Source: Sphingomonas sp. CCH10-B3 (lineage in GTDB: Bacteria; Pseudomonadota; Alphaproteobacteria; Sphingomonadales; Sphingomonadaceae). From it: a DNA stretch of 64,000 bases. The stretch is taken from contig NZ_LSIJ01000028.1 in the NCBI RefSeq assembly GCF_001556185.1, positions 1 through 64,000 on the forward strand, in the 5' to 3' direction. Every line of letters begins with the position of its first letter. The stretch's first letter is position 1. A model generated the notes under the pieces. That model was given only the letters and a program-made list of their open reading frames with translations, did no database searches and had not been told where the DNA came from. Made by a program: the position numbers and the translations under genes. Below, in pieces: positions 10,813-18,819 of the stretch.

Positions 10813-11643
10813 TCAGGCGTCCTTCTTGACCTTGGGCGGCTTGACGCGCTTCTCGCGCTTTTCACGGATATCGCCGTTGCGCGCGATCAGCTTATAGGCG
10901 CGATCGTACCAGACGGTCCCGGGATAGTTGGCGCCAAGCACCGCCGCGGCCTTCTTCGCTTCTGCCGGCACGCCGAGCGCGAGATAGGTTTCGGTCAGCC
11001 GCATCAGCGCTTCGGGGACGTGCGTCGTGGTCTGGTAATCGTCGATGACGCGGCGGAACCGCATCGTCGCGCCAAGCCATTCGCCGCGCTTTTCATAAAA
11101 GCGGCCGATCTCCATTTCCTTGCCCGCAAGGTGATCGCGAACAAGGTCGATCTTCAGCCGCGCGTCGGCGGCATAGCGCGATCCGGGATAGCGGCGCGAC
11201 AGTTCGCCGAGCGCGTCGAGCGCCTGCTGGGTGATCTTCTGGTCGCGTGTGACGTCGGAGATCTGCTCATAATAGCAGAGCCCGATCAGATAATAGGCAT
11301 AGGGCGCGTCGCGGTTGCCGGGATGGACCGTGAGGAAGCGCTGCGCCGATTCGATCGATTTGGTGTAATTGGCATCGAGATAATAGCTGAACGCGCTCAT
11401 CAGCTGGGCACGGCGGGCCCACACCGAATAGGGGTGCTGGCGCTCGACTTCGTCGAACAGCACCGCCGCCTCTGGATAGCGCCCGCGATCGAGAAATTTC
11501 TTAGCGCTGGCATAGAGCGTCGACACGTCGCGCGCGACATAAGGCACGTCGCCCTTCGACCGGTTGCCGCCGCAGGCAGCGAGCGGCAGGGCACAGGCGC
11601 CAATCAGCGCGAGCGTGGCGAAGCGGGACGTTGGGATACGCAT
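10813..11643 (-). CDS. bamD: Outer-membrane assembly lipoprotein BamD
   Basis: Essential BAM-complex lipoprotein that helps insert beta-barrel proteins into the outer membrane. The 276-aa protein has a lipoprotein signal with lipobox LAAC (Cys24), followed by tetratricopeptide-like helices (LYASAKKFLDRGRYPEAA, RRAQLMSAFSYYLDANYTKS, YAYYLIGLCYYEQI, RYPGSRYAADARLKIDLV). A basic C-terminus rich in Lys/Arg (residues about 258-276) extends beyond the TPR region. The length and repeat layout fit YfiO/BamD. It is followed on the same strand by recN. The start at 11643 gives an excellent signal peptide. Confidence 0.95.
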   Translation of the reverse strand: MRIPTSRFATLALIGACALPLAACGGNRSKGDVPYVARDVSTLYASAKKFLDRGRYPEAAVLFDEVERQHPYSVWARRAQLMSAFSYYLDANYTKSIESAQRFLTVHPGNRDAPYAYYLIGLCYYEQISDVTRDQKITQQALDALGELSRRYPGSRYAADARLKIDLVRDHLAGKEMEIGRFYEKRGEWLGATMRFRRVIDDYQTTTHVPEALMRLTETYLALGVPAEAKKAAAVLGANYPGTVWYDRAYKLIARNGDIREKREKRVKPPKVKKDA

Positions 11644-11771
11644 TGCCGCTTCATTAGCCGAGCCGGGCTTGCGCGAACAATGGTTTTTCGTGCGAGGGGC
11701 GCGGCAGGCGGATCGGATGGCGCGGCGGGCGCGTTCGCGCTAGAGGCCATGCCCAGCGGAGAACCTAACCG

Positions 11772-12590
11772 ATGCCAGCCACGCTGCTTACCACCCGCCG
11801 TGTCGAAAAGCCCTGGGGCAGCCATAAGCTGTGGCCGGGCTTTGCCGATCCCGCGCCGGGTGCGCCGCCGGTCGGCGAAGTCTGGTTCGAAGCACCGGGC
11901 GAGCCCGACCTGCTCATCAAATATCTGTTCACCAGCGAGAAACTGTCGGTCCAGAACCATCCCTCCGACGAAGAAGCGCACAAGCGCGGGCTGCCGCGCG
12001 GCAAGGACGAATGCTGGCTGATCCTCGCCGCCGAACCCGACTCGACGATCGCGATCGGCCCCAAGGCGCCAATGACCGCCGACGAGCTGCGCGCGGCGGC
12101 GCTCGACGGGTCGATCGAGCACAAGCTCGACTGGAAACCGGTGCAGGCGGGCGATTTCTTCTATTCGCACTCGGGCGTCATCCACGCGATCGGCGCGGGA
12201 CTGACGCTGATGGAGGTCCAGCAGAACAGCGACACCACCTATCGGCTCTACGACTATGGCCGCCCGCGCGAGCTGCATCTCGAAGACGGCGTCGCGGTCG
12301 CGGAGCTTGTCCCTTATGTCGCGCCGTCGGCCCCCGGCGAGGTCGCGCCGGGGCGGACGATTTTGGTCGAAGGCCCGAAATTCGTGCTCGAACGCTGGGG
12401 TGGTGGCGCGCGCGACATCGTGCTCGGCGCGGGGCGGCAGGGCTGGCTGATCCCGGTGACGGGGGCAGGCAACGTTGGCGGCGTCCCATTTGAAGCCGGC
12501 CAATGCGTGCTGGTCGAGGGCACCGAAAAGCTGGACGCCGATGCGGGCAGCGATCTGCTGTTCGCTTATTCTGGAGACAGTCGACTGTAG
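11772..12590 (+). CDS. manA: Class I mannose-6-phosphate isomerase
   Basis: Zinc-dependent isomerase interconverting fructose-6-P and mannose-6-P, feeding GDP-mannose for surface polysaccharide. At 272 aa it is the short, single-domain-rich bacterial form. Predicted metal ligands are visible: Gln61 and His63 in SVQNHPSDEEAH, Glu80 in GKDECWLIL, and the later His in SGVIHAIG. QQNSDTTYRLYDYGR is the family's conserved substrate-binding segment. A 158-aa unknown gene and a GT4 glycosyltransferase follow on the same strand with short gaps, suggesting a polysaccharide-linked operon. Transcription diverges from bamD, with 128 bp between the starts. Confidence 0.92.
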   Translation: MPATLLTTRRVEKPWGSHKLWPGFADPAPGAPPVGEVWFEAPGEPDLLIKYLFTSEKLSVQNHPSDEEAHKRGLPRGKDECWLILAAEPDSTIAIGPKAPMTADELRAAALDGSIEHKLDWKPVQAGDFFYSHSGVIHAIGAGLTLMEVQQNSDTTYRLYDYGRPRELHLEDGVAVAELVPYVAPSAPGEVAPGRTILVEGPKFVLERWGGGARDIVLGAGRQGWLIPVTGAGNVGGVPFEAGQCVLVEGTEKLDADAGSDLLFAYSGDSRL

Positions 12591-12609
12591 CGAGCGAGGG
12601 GAGGCGGCA

Positions 12610-13086
12610 ATGGCGGGTGCGGGGCTGGAATGGTGGCGGAGCGGACGCGGCGCGCTCGGCCGGATGAAGCCGCTGCTCGGCGACTGGGCCACGGACGCTT
12701 CCGGCCCCGGTGGCACCGGGACGATGCACTGCACGCGCAGCTTCGCGCTTTGCCTCGGCAACAGCCATGTGATGCTGAACGCACGCTGGCAGCTTGGCCC
12801 GTCGAAAACCTATGAGGAAATCGCGCTGTTCGGCAAAGCCACCGACGGCCTCGTGTTCCACTCCTTCACTTCCGACGGCAAGCGTTCCAACGGCGTGGCC
12901 GTCGATGCGCCTGACGTCCACGCGCTTGCGGTCGCGTTTGAAGCCGACATGCCTGCCGGGCGGGCGCGGATGCTCTATTGGCCGGCCGAAGACGGCGCGC
13001 TGTTCTTTGCGGTCGAAAGCCGCACCCAAAAGGGCTGGAACCGGTTTCTGCAGCACCGTTATCACCGGACCGCCCCGAATCCTTAA
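12610..13086 (+). CDS. Conserved hypothetical protein, possibly lipocalin-like
   Basis: Predicted 158-aa cytoplasmic protein that I do not recognise with certainty. The reading frame is open further upstream into manA, but ATG 12610 is preceded by a GAGGGGAGG-type Shine-Dalgarno and avoids a 116-bp overlap. The sequence is rich in alternating hydrophobic strands (LLGDWATDASG, CTRSFALCLGNSHVMLNARWQ, EIALFGKATDGLVFHSFTSDG) and ends in basic residues (WNRFLQHRYHR), reminiscent of DUF1579/lipocalin-like beta-barrels. It has no signal peptide. It lies 19 bp after manA and 12 bp before the glycosyltransferase, so it is probably co-transcribed with them. Confidence 0.75.
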   Translation: MAGAGLEWWRSGRGALGRMKPLLGDWATDASGPGGTGTMHCTRSFALCLGNSHVMLNARWQLGPSKTYEEIALFGKATDGLVFHSFTSDGKRSNGVAVDAPDVHALAVAFEADMPAGRARMLYWPAEDGALFFAVESRTQKGWNRFLQHRYHRTAPNP

Positions 13087-13098
13087 CCCGGGCGCGCT

Positions 13099-14277
13099 AT
13101 GGCACGCGCGATGCTGCGGGTCCTGACGCTATCCACGCTGTTCCCCGATGCGACGCGCCCCAATTTCGGGGTGTTCGTCGAACGGCAGACGCTCGGGCTG
13201 TCGCAGCTACCGGGCGTTGAGTTGCGCGTCGTCGCGCCGATCGGGGTGCCGCCATGGCCGCTGTCGGGCCATGCCCGCTACCGCGCTTTTACCGATGTGC
13301 CGCCGCAGGAGAACTGGCGCGGGCTCGACGTGCGACGGCCGCGCTTCCTCAATCTGCCGGGGACCGGGGGGCGATTTCATGCGGGTGCGCTGGTGCGACG
13401 GTTGAAGCCGCTGCTGACCGAACTCCGCCGCGATTTCGCGTTCGATGTGATCGACGCCGAATTTTTCTTCCCCGATGGCCCCGCCGCCGTTGCGCTAGGC
13501 AAGCATTTCGGCGTGCCGGTATCGATCAAGGCGCGCGGCGCCGACATTCACCTCTGGGGGCAGGGCGCGACCCGTGGGCAAGTGCGCGCGGCCGGGCAGG
13601 CGGCGGACGGCATGCTGGCGGTATCGGCGGCGATGAAAGCCGACATGGTCGCGCTCGGGATGCCCGAGGACCGCATCATGGTGCACCACACCGGCGTTGA
13701 CGCGACGCGCTTCGGGACAGTGACGCGGGGCGAGGCGAAGGCTGCGCTCGGTATCGCCGGGCCGATCGTGCTGTCGCTCGGCGCGCTGGTCGCGCGCAAG
13801 GGGCATGACATCGTCATCAATGCCGTTGCCGCGCTGCCCGAGGCGACGCTGCTGATCGTCGGCGAAGGACCGGAACGCGCGAAACTCGAGGCGCAGATCG
13901 CCGCGCTGGGCCTCGGCGAGCGCGCCGGGCTGCTCGGCGCGGTGCCGCATGCGGAGATGGGGCGGCTGCTCCCCGCCGCCGATGTGATGGCGCTGGCCTC
14001 AGCGTCCGAAGGGCTCGCCAATGCCTGGGTCGAGGCGCTGGCCTGCGGCGTGCCGATCGTCATCCCCGACATCGGCGGCGCGCGCGAAGTGCTGACCGAT
14101 CCCGCCTATGGCCTGATCGCCGACCGCTCGCCCGCGGCCTTTGCCGAAGCGATCGGGATGCTGATCGCCGCCCCGCCGCCGCCCGAACGGGTGCGCCAGG
14201 GCGCCGCGCGCTTCAGCTGGGATGCCAATGCCGCGGCGTTGAAGGCGCATCTGGAGCGGCTGGTGGCGGGGGGTTAG
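13099..14277 (+). CDS. GT4-family glycosyltransferase
   Basis: Predicted 392-aa cytoplasmic or peripheral-membrane glycosyltransferase of GT-B fold. The N-terminal domain carries an acceptor-binding Rossmann fold (TLSTLFPDATRPNFGVFVER). The C-terminal donor domain has GPIVLSLGALVARKGHDIVI, the GEGPERAKLE loop, and the diagnostic E-x7-E region SEGLANAWVEALACGVPIV. GT4 enzymes are retaining and use NDP-sugars; the upstream manA suggests a mannose-related donor, but that is inference. An alternative start at 13111 is possible. A palindromic repeat follows directly downstream. Confidence 0.92.
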   Translation: MARAMLRVLTLSTLFPDATRPNFGVFVERQTLGLSQLPGVELRVVAPIGVPPWPLSGHARYRAFTDVPPQENWRGLDVRRPRFLNLPGTGGRFHAGALVRRLKPLLTELRRDFAFDVIDAEFFFPDGPAAVALGKHFGVPVSIKARGADIHLWGQGATRGQVRAAGQAADGMLAVSAAMKADMVALGMPEDRIMVHHTGVDATRFGTVTRGEAKAALGIAGPIVLSLGALVARKGHDIVINAVAALPEATLLIVGEGPERAKLEAQIAALGLGERAGLLGAVPHAEMGRLLPAADVMALASASEGLANAWVEALACGVPIVIPDIGGAREVLTDPAYGLIADRSPAAFAEAIGMLIAAPPPPERVRQGAARFSWDANAAALKAHLERLVAGG

Positions 14278-14298
14278 CGCCCGTTCACTGGACATGAA

Positions 14299-14395
14299 CC
14301 GTCATCCCCGCGCAGGCGGGGATCCATAGGCATGGCGCGTCGTTCGCGCTTCAAATCTCAGCCAATATGGATTCCCGCCTGCGCGGGAATGACGG
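14299..14395. repeat. Intergenic palindromic repeat, family R3 copy 1
   Basis: Two inverted GC-rich arms, CCGTCATCCCCGCGCAGG near the left end and CCTGCGCGGGAATGACGG at the right end, enclose about 40 bp of unrelated sequence. The element sits between the convergent GT4 and DUF808 genes. A second copy is at 20523-20618. The ends read the same motif outward from the centre, as in paired REP/BIME-like units. It could fold into a long hairpin in the transcript and protect or end mRNAs. Confidence 0.85.
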
Positions 14396-14427
14396 ACGGG
14401 TCTGGGCGGGGCCGATCCCGCAATCGT

Positions 14428-15366
14428 TCAATGCGCGGCCTTGCGCTTAGGCATCAGCTTGAGCGCCACTATGATCACTGCGCCGATCACGATCCCGACG
14501 ATCGCCGATCCAATCGCGGTAACCAGCCACTCGACCGCCGCTTCGCCCGCCGGCAGCGCATGTGCCGCGCCGACGGCAAGCTCGTGGATCAGATGCTCGG
14601 GCGCCTTCCAGCCGAACTCCGCGAGCGCGTGGACGACGATGCCGCCGCCGACCCACAGCATCGCCGCCGTGCCGATCACCGACAGGATGCTCAGCAGCAC
14701 CGGCATCGTCTTCACCAGCGCGCGCCCGATCGCGCGCGTCGTCGCCAGTTTCCGCTTCGCCATCGCCAGGCCGATGTCGTCCATCTTCACGATCACCGCG
14801 ACGACGCCGTACACGCCCGCCGTGATGCCGAACGCGACCGCGATCAGCGCCAGTGCCTGATTGAGCAGCGGCTGACCCTCGATCGTGCTCAGCGCAATCG
14901 CCATGATTTCACCCGACAGGATGAAATCGGTGCGGATCGCCCCGCTGACCTGCCGGTCTTCTAGCTGCCGGGCGTCGAGCTTGACGATCGCTTCCTCGGC
15001 ATGCGGTTCGTGGCTGAGTGCATGGACGATCTTTTCGGCGCCTTCGAAGCACAAATAGGATCCGCCGACCAGCAGAAGCGGGGTGATTGCCCAAGGCGCG
15101 AACGCACTCAGCAGCAGCGCGGCGGGGAGCAGGAACACCAGCTTGTTCTTGAGCGACCCCACCGCGATCTTGCCGATGATCGGCAATTCGCGGTCGGGCG
15201 TCAGGCCGACGACATAGCTTGGCGTCACTGCCGCATCGTCGATCACCACGCCCGCCGCCTTGCTCGCCGCCTTGGCCGAAGCGCCCGCGACATCGTCGAG
15301 CGATGACGCCGCCAGCTTGGCGATTGCGGCAATATCGTCGAGCAGCGCTACCAGTCCGCCGGGCAT
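14428..15366 (-). CDS. DUF808 family inner-membrane protein (YedI-like)
   Basis: Polytopic membrane protein of 312 aa belonging to DUF808, the family of E. coli YedI (about 305 aa). The N-terminus MPGGLVALLDDIAAIAKLAA is the family hallmark, followed by VVIDDAAVTPSYVVGLTPDRELPII and several hydrophobic helices (about 85-125, 180-225, 240-300). The frame stays open 77 codons further upstream, but that extension runs through an intergenic repeat; the AAGGGGAAAG Shine-Dalgarno before ATG 15366 settles the start. The biochemical role of the family is not established. Confidence 0.9.
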   Translation of the reverse strand: MPGGLVALLDDIAAIAKLAASSLDDVAGASAKAASKAAGVVIDDAAVTPSYVVGLTPDRELPIIGKIAVGSLKNKLVFLLPAALLLSAFAPWAITPLLLVGGSYLCFEGAEKIVHALSHEPHAEEAIVKLDARQLEDRQVSGAIRTDFILSGEIMAIALSTIEGQPLLNQALALIAVAFGITAGVYGVVAVIVKMDDIGLAMAKRKLATTRAIGRALVKTMPVLLSILSVIGTAAMLWVGGGIVVHALAEFGWKAPEHLIHELAVGAAHALPAGEAAVEWLVTAIGSAIVGIVIGAVIIVALKLMPKRKAAH

Positions 15367-15394
15367 GTCTTTCCCCTTAGTTGTCGCACAATGT

Positions 15395-15482
15395 CCGTTC
15401 GGGCTGAGCTTGTCGAAGCCCTGTTCTGCCTTGTGAGCGATCGCAGCAGAACTACGGCCCTTCGACAAGCTCAGGGCAACCG
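15395..15482. repeat. Intergenic palindromic repeat, family R1 copy 1
   Basis: Arms GCTGAGCTTGTCGAAGC and GCCCTTCGACAAGCTCAGG are inverted around a less conserved centre containing a GCAGAA segment. This is one of four R1 copies in the window (others 35909-36000, 39959-40049, 47546-47636). It lies between the DUF808 and ABC-F genes. Read through on the minus strand it encodes the spurious peptide VALSLSKG that falsely extends the DUF808 frame. Confidence 0.85.
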
Positions 15483-15520
15483 GAAATTGGAGCTTGCGAG
15501 TGGTTTTTAGGCGCAGCCTG

Positions 15521-17383
15521 TCACGCCGCCACGCCCTCCAGCGCCTCGCTTGCCTCCAGCCACGCCGCTTCGGCTGCCTCGAGCTGTTCGGCGACATCGG
15601 CGCGGCGCTTCATCAGGTCGCTCATCGTCAGCTTGGCAAGGCCCGGCGCCGCCTTCGACGGATCGAACATCGCCAGATCGATCGCGCTTTGCTCCGCCGT
15701 CAGCTTGACCACCCGTGCCTCGGCCTCGCTCGCGGCTTTCTTCACCGCCGCCAGCCGGTCGCGCTCGGCAGCCGCCGCCTTCTTGTCCTTTTTCTTGAAG
15801 CCTTCGCCACTGCCCTTGGGCTGGTTCTTGCCGAGGATCAGGTCGGTATAATCGTCGAGGCTGCCCGAATATTCCTTCGCGGTGCCGCCATCGACGAGCA
15901 CCAGCCGGTCGGCGGTCAGCTCGATCATGTGACGGTCGTGGCTCACCACCACCACCGCGCCCGAATAATCGTTGAGCGCCTGCACCAGCGCCTCGCGCGC
16001 GTCGACGTCGAGGTGGTTGGTCGGCTCGTCGAGGATCAGCATGTGCGGCGCGTCGCGGGTGATGAGCGCGAGCGCGAGCCGCGCCTTCTCGCCACCCGAT
16101 AGCGCGGCGACCTTGGTCGTCGCCTTCATCCCCGAAAAGCCGAACCGCCCGAGCTGCGCACGCACCGCCGCGGGCGACTTGCCGTCCATTGCCCGCGTCA
16201 TGTGTTCGAGCGGGGTGTCGGCGCCGTCGAGTTCCTCGACCTGATATTGCGTGAAATAGCCGACGCGCATCTTGCCCGATTTCGACACATCGCCTTCCAT
16301 CGCGGGCAATTGCGCCGCGAGCAGGCGCGCGAGCGTGGTCTTGCCATTGCCGTTGCGCCCCAGCAGCGCGAGCCGGTCGTCGGGGTCGAGCCGCAGGTTC
16401 AGCCGCTGGAGGATCGGCTTTTCGGTATAGCCCACTGCCGCCATGTCTAGCGTCACCAGTGGCGGGCGCAGCGGCTCAGGGCTCGGGAAGTCGAAGCTCA
16501 AGGTCGGGTCTTCGGCCATTGCCGCGATCGGCTGCATCTTCGCCAGCATCTTCATTCGCGACTGCGCCTGCTTCGCGGTCGAGGCACGCGCCGAATTGCG
16601 CGCGACATAATCCTGCAGCTTGGCGCGCTGCGCTTCCTGATTCGCCCGCGCGGCGGCGAGCTGGGCGATGCGTTCGGCGCGCTGGCGTTCGAAATCGTCA
16701 TAGCCGCCGGGGTAGAGGAACACCTTGCCCCCCTCCAGATGGAGGATGTTGTCGACGACATTGTTGAGCAGGTCGCGTTCGTGGCTGATCACGACCATCA
16801 TCGCCGGATAGCTCTTCAGGAAATTTTCGAGCCACAGCGACGCTTCGAGATCGAGATGGTTCGACGGCTCGTCGAGCAGCAGCAGATCGGGTTCGGAGAA
16901 TAGCAGCGCGGCGAGCGCGACGCGCATCTTCCACCCGCCCGAATAGCTGTCGAGCGGGCGCGCCTGCATTTCGTCGTCGAAGCCCAGCCCGACGAGGATC
17001 TTCGCCGCCCGCGCCTCCGCCGTATAGGCGTCGATCGCCTCCAGCCGCTCGTACAGCTCGGCGATGCGATCGGGATCGTGGCAATGCTCGGCCTCGGCGA
17101 GCAGCGCGGCGCGCTCGGTATCGGCGGCGAGCACGGTTTCGAGCGGGGTCGCGGTGCCGTGCGGCGCTTCCTGTTGCAGATAGCCGATCCGCGTCTTGCG
17201 CGGCATCTCGATCTCGCCCTCGTCGGGGTCGATCGCGCCGATCATGACCTTCATCAGCGTCGATTTGCCCGCGCCGTTGCGCCCGATCAGCCCGACCCGG
17301 CTGCGCGGCGGCAGCGCCGCGGTCGCGCGGTCAAGGATCGTCCGCCCGCCAAGGCGCACCGTGATGCCGTTGAGATTGAGCAT
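15521..17383 (-). CDS. ABC-F family ATPase (YheS/Uup-like)
   Basis: Soluble 620-aa protein with two tandem ABC ATPase domains and no membrane segments, the ABC-F layout; members act on the ribosome. Domain 1 has Walker A GRNGAGKST, signature YSGGWKMRVALA and Walker B LLLLDEPSNHLD. The interdomain linker (about 235-310) is basic and helical, as in the P-site interaction motif. Domain 2 has GRNGNGKTT, LSGGEKARLALA and MLILDEPTNHLD. A C-terminal Lys/Ala/Glu-rich coiled coil (about 535-610) resembles the Uup/YheS extension. It is a housekeeping translation factor rather than an obvious resistance determinant; the exact subfamily is uncertain. Confidence 0.93.
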   Translation of the reverse strand: MLNLNGITVRLGGRTILDRATAALPPRSRVGLIGRNGAGKSTLMKVMIGAIDPDEGEIEMPRKTRIGYLQQEAPHGTATPLETVLAADTERAALLAEAEHCHDPDRIAELYERLEAIDAYTAEARAAKILVGLGFDDEMQARPLDSYSGGWKMRVALAALLFSEPDLLLLDEPSNHLDLEASLWLENFLKSYPAMMVVISHERDLLNNVVDNILHLEGGKVFLYPGGYDDFERQRAERIAQLAAARANQEAQRAKLQDYVARNSARASTAKQAQSRMKMLAKMQPIAAMAEDPTLSFDFPSPEPLRPPLVTLDMAAVGYTEKPILQRLNLRLDPDDRLALLGRNGNGKTTLARLLAAQLPAMEGDVSKSGKMRVGYFTQYQVEELDGADTPLEHMTRAMDGKSPAAVRAQLGRFGFSGMKATTKVAALSGGEKARLALALITRDAPHMLILDEPTNHLDVDAREALVQALNDYSGAVVVVSHDRHMIELTADRLVLVDGGTAKEYSGSLDDYTDLILGKNQPKGSGEGFKKKDKKAAAAERDRLAAVKKAASEAEARVVKLTAEQSAIDLAMFDPSKAAPGLAKLTMSDLMKRRADVAEQLEAAEAAWLEASEALEGVAA

Positions 17384-17462
17384 GCGCGGGCGGGTAGCAT
17401 GGGTTGGGGTTTGGTGCGAGGGGCCGCAAAACGAAACGCCGACCCCTATGCGACGACGGGCG

Positions 17463-17882
17463 TCAGCTCGCGTGTTCGAACACCACGCGCCAGTGGTCGT
17501 TGCGTCGTTCCCAAAGCTGCGTGGAGATGCCGCCCATCAACCGCTTTCCATCCCGGGAGATCGACCAGCGCACAACCAGCAGCGCAGCATGATCCGACAG
17601 ATCGCGCTTGTGCAGAACCTCCCCCGAAAAAGTCCCCATCTGGTCAGGATGATTCGAAAAATCTGCCCGCATCGCGTCAGCGAATTCCTTGAGGCCGAAT
17701 TCGATGCCCGAACGGTTGACCCAAGTCATCGCAGGATCGTCGAGATAATAGGCGAGCGCCTCCTCAAGCCTGCCGTGATTCCAAGTGTCCCGCTGGGCGT
17801 GGAAGCTGGCTTCAGCATTTGCGGAAGGCGTAGCGGGAACGGGCGCTGCCGCGATCAGCACCAACACAGCCGCGCGCATCAT
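17463..17882 (-). CDS. Exported NTF2-like (SnoaL/DUF4440) protein
   Basis: Small 139-aa protein of the NTF2-like cone-barrel superfamily, with an N-terminal hydrophobic signal-like segment (MMRAAVLVLIAAAPVPATPSA), so probably periplasmic. The body shows the typical start HAQRDTWNHGRLEEALAYYLDD, and ends SISTQLWERRNDHWRVVFEHAS, as in DUF4440 proteins that bind small ligands or lack known activity. ATG 17882 overlaps the TGA stop of the ArsR-SRPBCC gene (ATGA), so the two are translationally coupled and presumably share the palindromic operator upstream. The frame runs open further upstream in the ArsR gene, but that is shadow. Confidence 0.82.
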   Translation of the reverse strand: MMRAAVLVLIAAAPVPATPSANAEASFHAQRDTWNHGRLEEALAYYLDDPAMTWVNRSGIEFGLKEFADAMRADFSNHPDQMGTFSGEVLHKRDLSDHAALLVVRWSISRDGKRLMGGISTQLWERRNDHWRVVFEHAS

Positions 17883-18685
17883 GCTGCCCGAAGACGCGCA
17901 ACAAGCCCTTGGCCGATGATCGCTTCCCAGCCCGCCGTCAGCGACGCGCTCAGATTGGGGCCGATCCGACCGAATACCGAGTCGGTCAGACGGATCACAA
18001 CCGTCCCCTCTGTCCCGCCAATGTCGAGCCCGATGTGGAGGAGCGAGGTCGCGGGCCCGCCGTACCGGCTGGCGAGCTGGCCGGCGAGATCGATTGATTT
18101 GCCCGGTTCGACAGCCACGACGCGGTACCACTCAATACCCGCGCCACTGTCTGCCCTTTCAGCCAGCGATCCGCCGAGCACCGCGTCGAGCATCATCGTC
18201 GCGCCCGCCGGCCCCGCCCGATGTTCTAGCGGCCACCATTCGCCCACCTGGCCGGTCAGCACCTGCCATACGGTCTGCAACGATGCAGATACCGTCCAGT
18301 CCATAGCGACTTCGACGATCTGTGCCTGAATTTGGTCTGGAGTCGTCATGTCGGTCCCCTCCGAAAGTTGCTGGACGGTGGTGAGCGCCATCGCAAGGCC
18401 ATGCGCGCGCGGCGGCATCCAGCGCTGATAGAGTGCCGCTAGCGGCGCGCGGTTGAGATGGTTGAGCCGAAACTTGCCGTGACGCCGCGCCGTGATAAGC
18501 CCGGCCTGCTCAAGGATCGCGATATGCTTCATCACCCCGAAACGGGTCATCGGCAGGCCCTCGCACAGGGCAGATGTCGTCTTTGGGCCTTTGCTCAAAA
18601 CATCGACCAGATGGCGACGGGTGGGGTCGCTTAGCGCCTGCCAGAGATCGGGCCGCGCGAGGGTTGAATCGGCCACTGCATACAT
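17879..18685 (-). CDS. ArsR-type repressor fused to an SRPBCC (AHSA1-like) ligand-binding domain
   Basis: A 268-aa fusion. Residues 1-100 are an ArsR-family winged helix (LWQALSDPTRRHLVDVLSKG, LPMTRFGVMKHIAILEQAGL, GKFRLNHL). It has only one Cys here (SALCEGL) and lacks the ELCVCDL metal site, so it is unlikely to sense metals. Residues about 120-268 are an SRPBCC/AHSA1 domain (VAMDWTVSASLQTVWQVLTG, GEWWPLEHR, GWEAIIGQGLVARL), a fold with a hydrophobic cavity. The protein is plausibly a one-component sensor of a small hydrophobic ligand. Its start codon lies inside a perfect 22-bp palindrome, strongly suggesting autoregulation. It is followed by the coupled NTF2-like gene. Confidence 0.9.
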   Translation of the reverse strand: MYAVADSTLARPDLWQALSDPTRRHLVDVLSKGPKTTSALCEGLPMTRFGVMKHIAILEQAGLITARRHGKFRLNHLNRAPLAALYQRWMPPRAHGLAMALTTVQQLSEGTDMTTPDQIQAQIVEVAMDWTVSASLQTVWQVLTGQVGEWWPLEHRAGPAGATMMLDAVLGGSLAERADSGAGIEWYRVVAVEPGKSIDLAGQLASRYGGPATSLLHIGLDIGGTEGTVVIRLTDSVFGRIGPNLSASLTAGWEAIIGQGLVARLRAA

Positions 18686-18704
18686 GTGACCATATGGTCA
18701 CATG
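18683..18704. promoter_or_regulatory. Perfect 22-bp palindromic operator at the ArsR-SRPBCC start codon
   Basis: The core TGTGACCATATGGTCACA, flanked by CA and TG, is a perfect inverted repeat with no central spacer. The minus-strand ATG of the ArsR-SRPBCC gene is contained in its left edge (18683-18685). Spaced half-sites of this length fit dimeric winged-helix binding. Occupancy would block both transcription initiation or elongation and possibly the start region. The divergent VOC gene begins 116 bp beyond, so it may or may not be co-controlled. Confidence 0.8.
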
Positions 18705-18819
18705 ATACCGGTTGCGTCAAGGCTCGTATCGACGCGTGCTGACTTGCTTGGAGCATTATCGCCCATTGCATCCCCCGCCGCCCCGGCGCACCTTCGTCTG
18801 CAAATAAAGCGAGGTGAGG

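Noticed and set aside
9664..12021. 785-codon plus-strand frame spanning recN, bamD and manA
   Set aside because: Crosses three well-supported genes and two intergenic gaps; Ser/Arg-rich low-complexity product.
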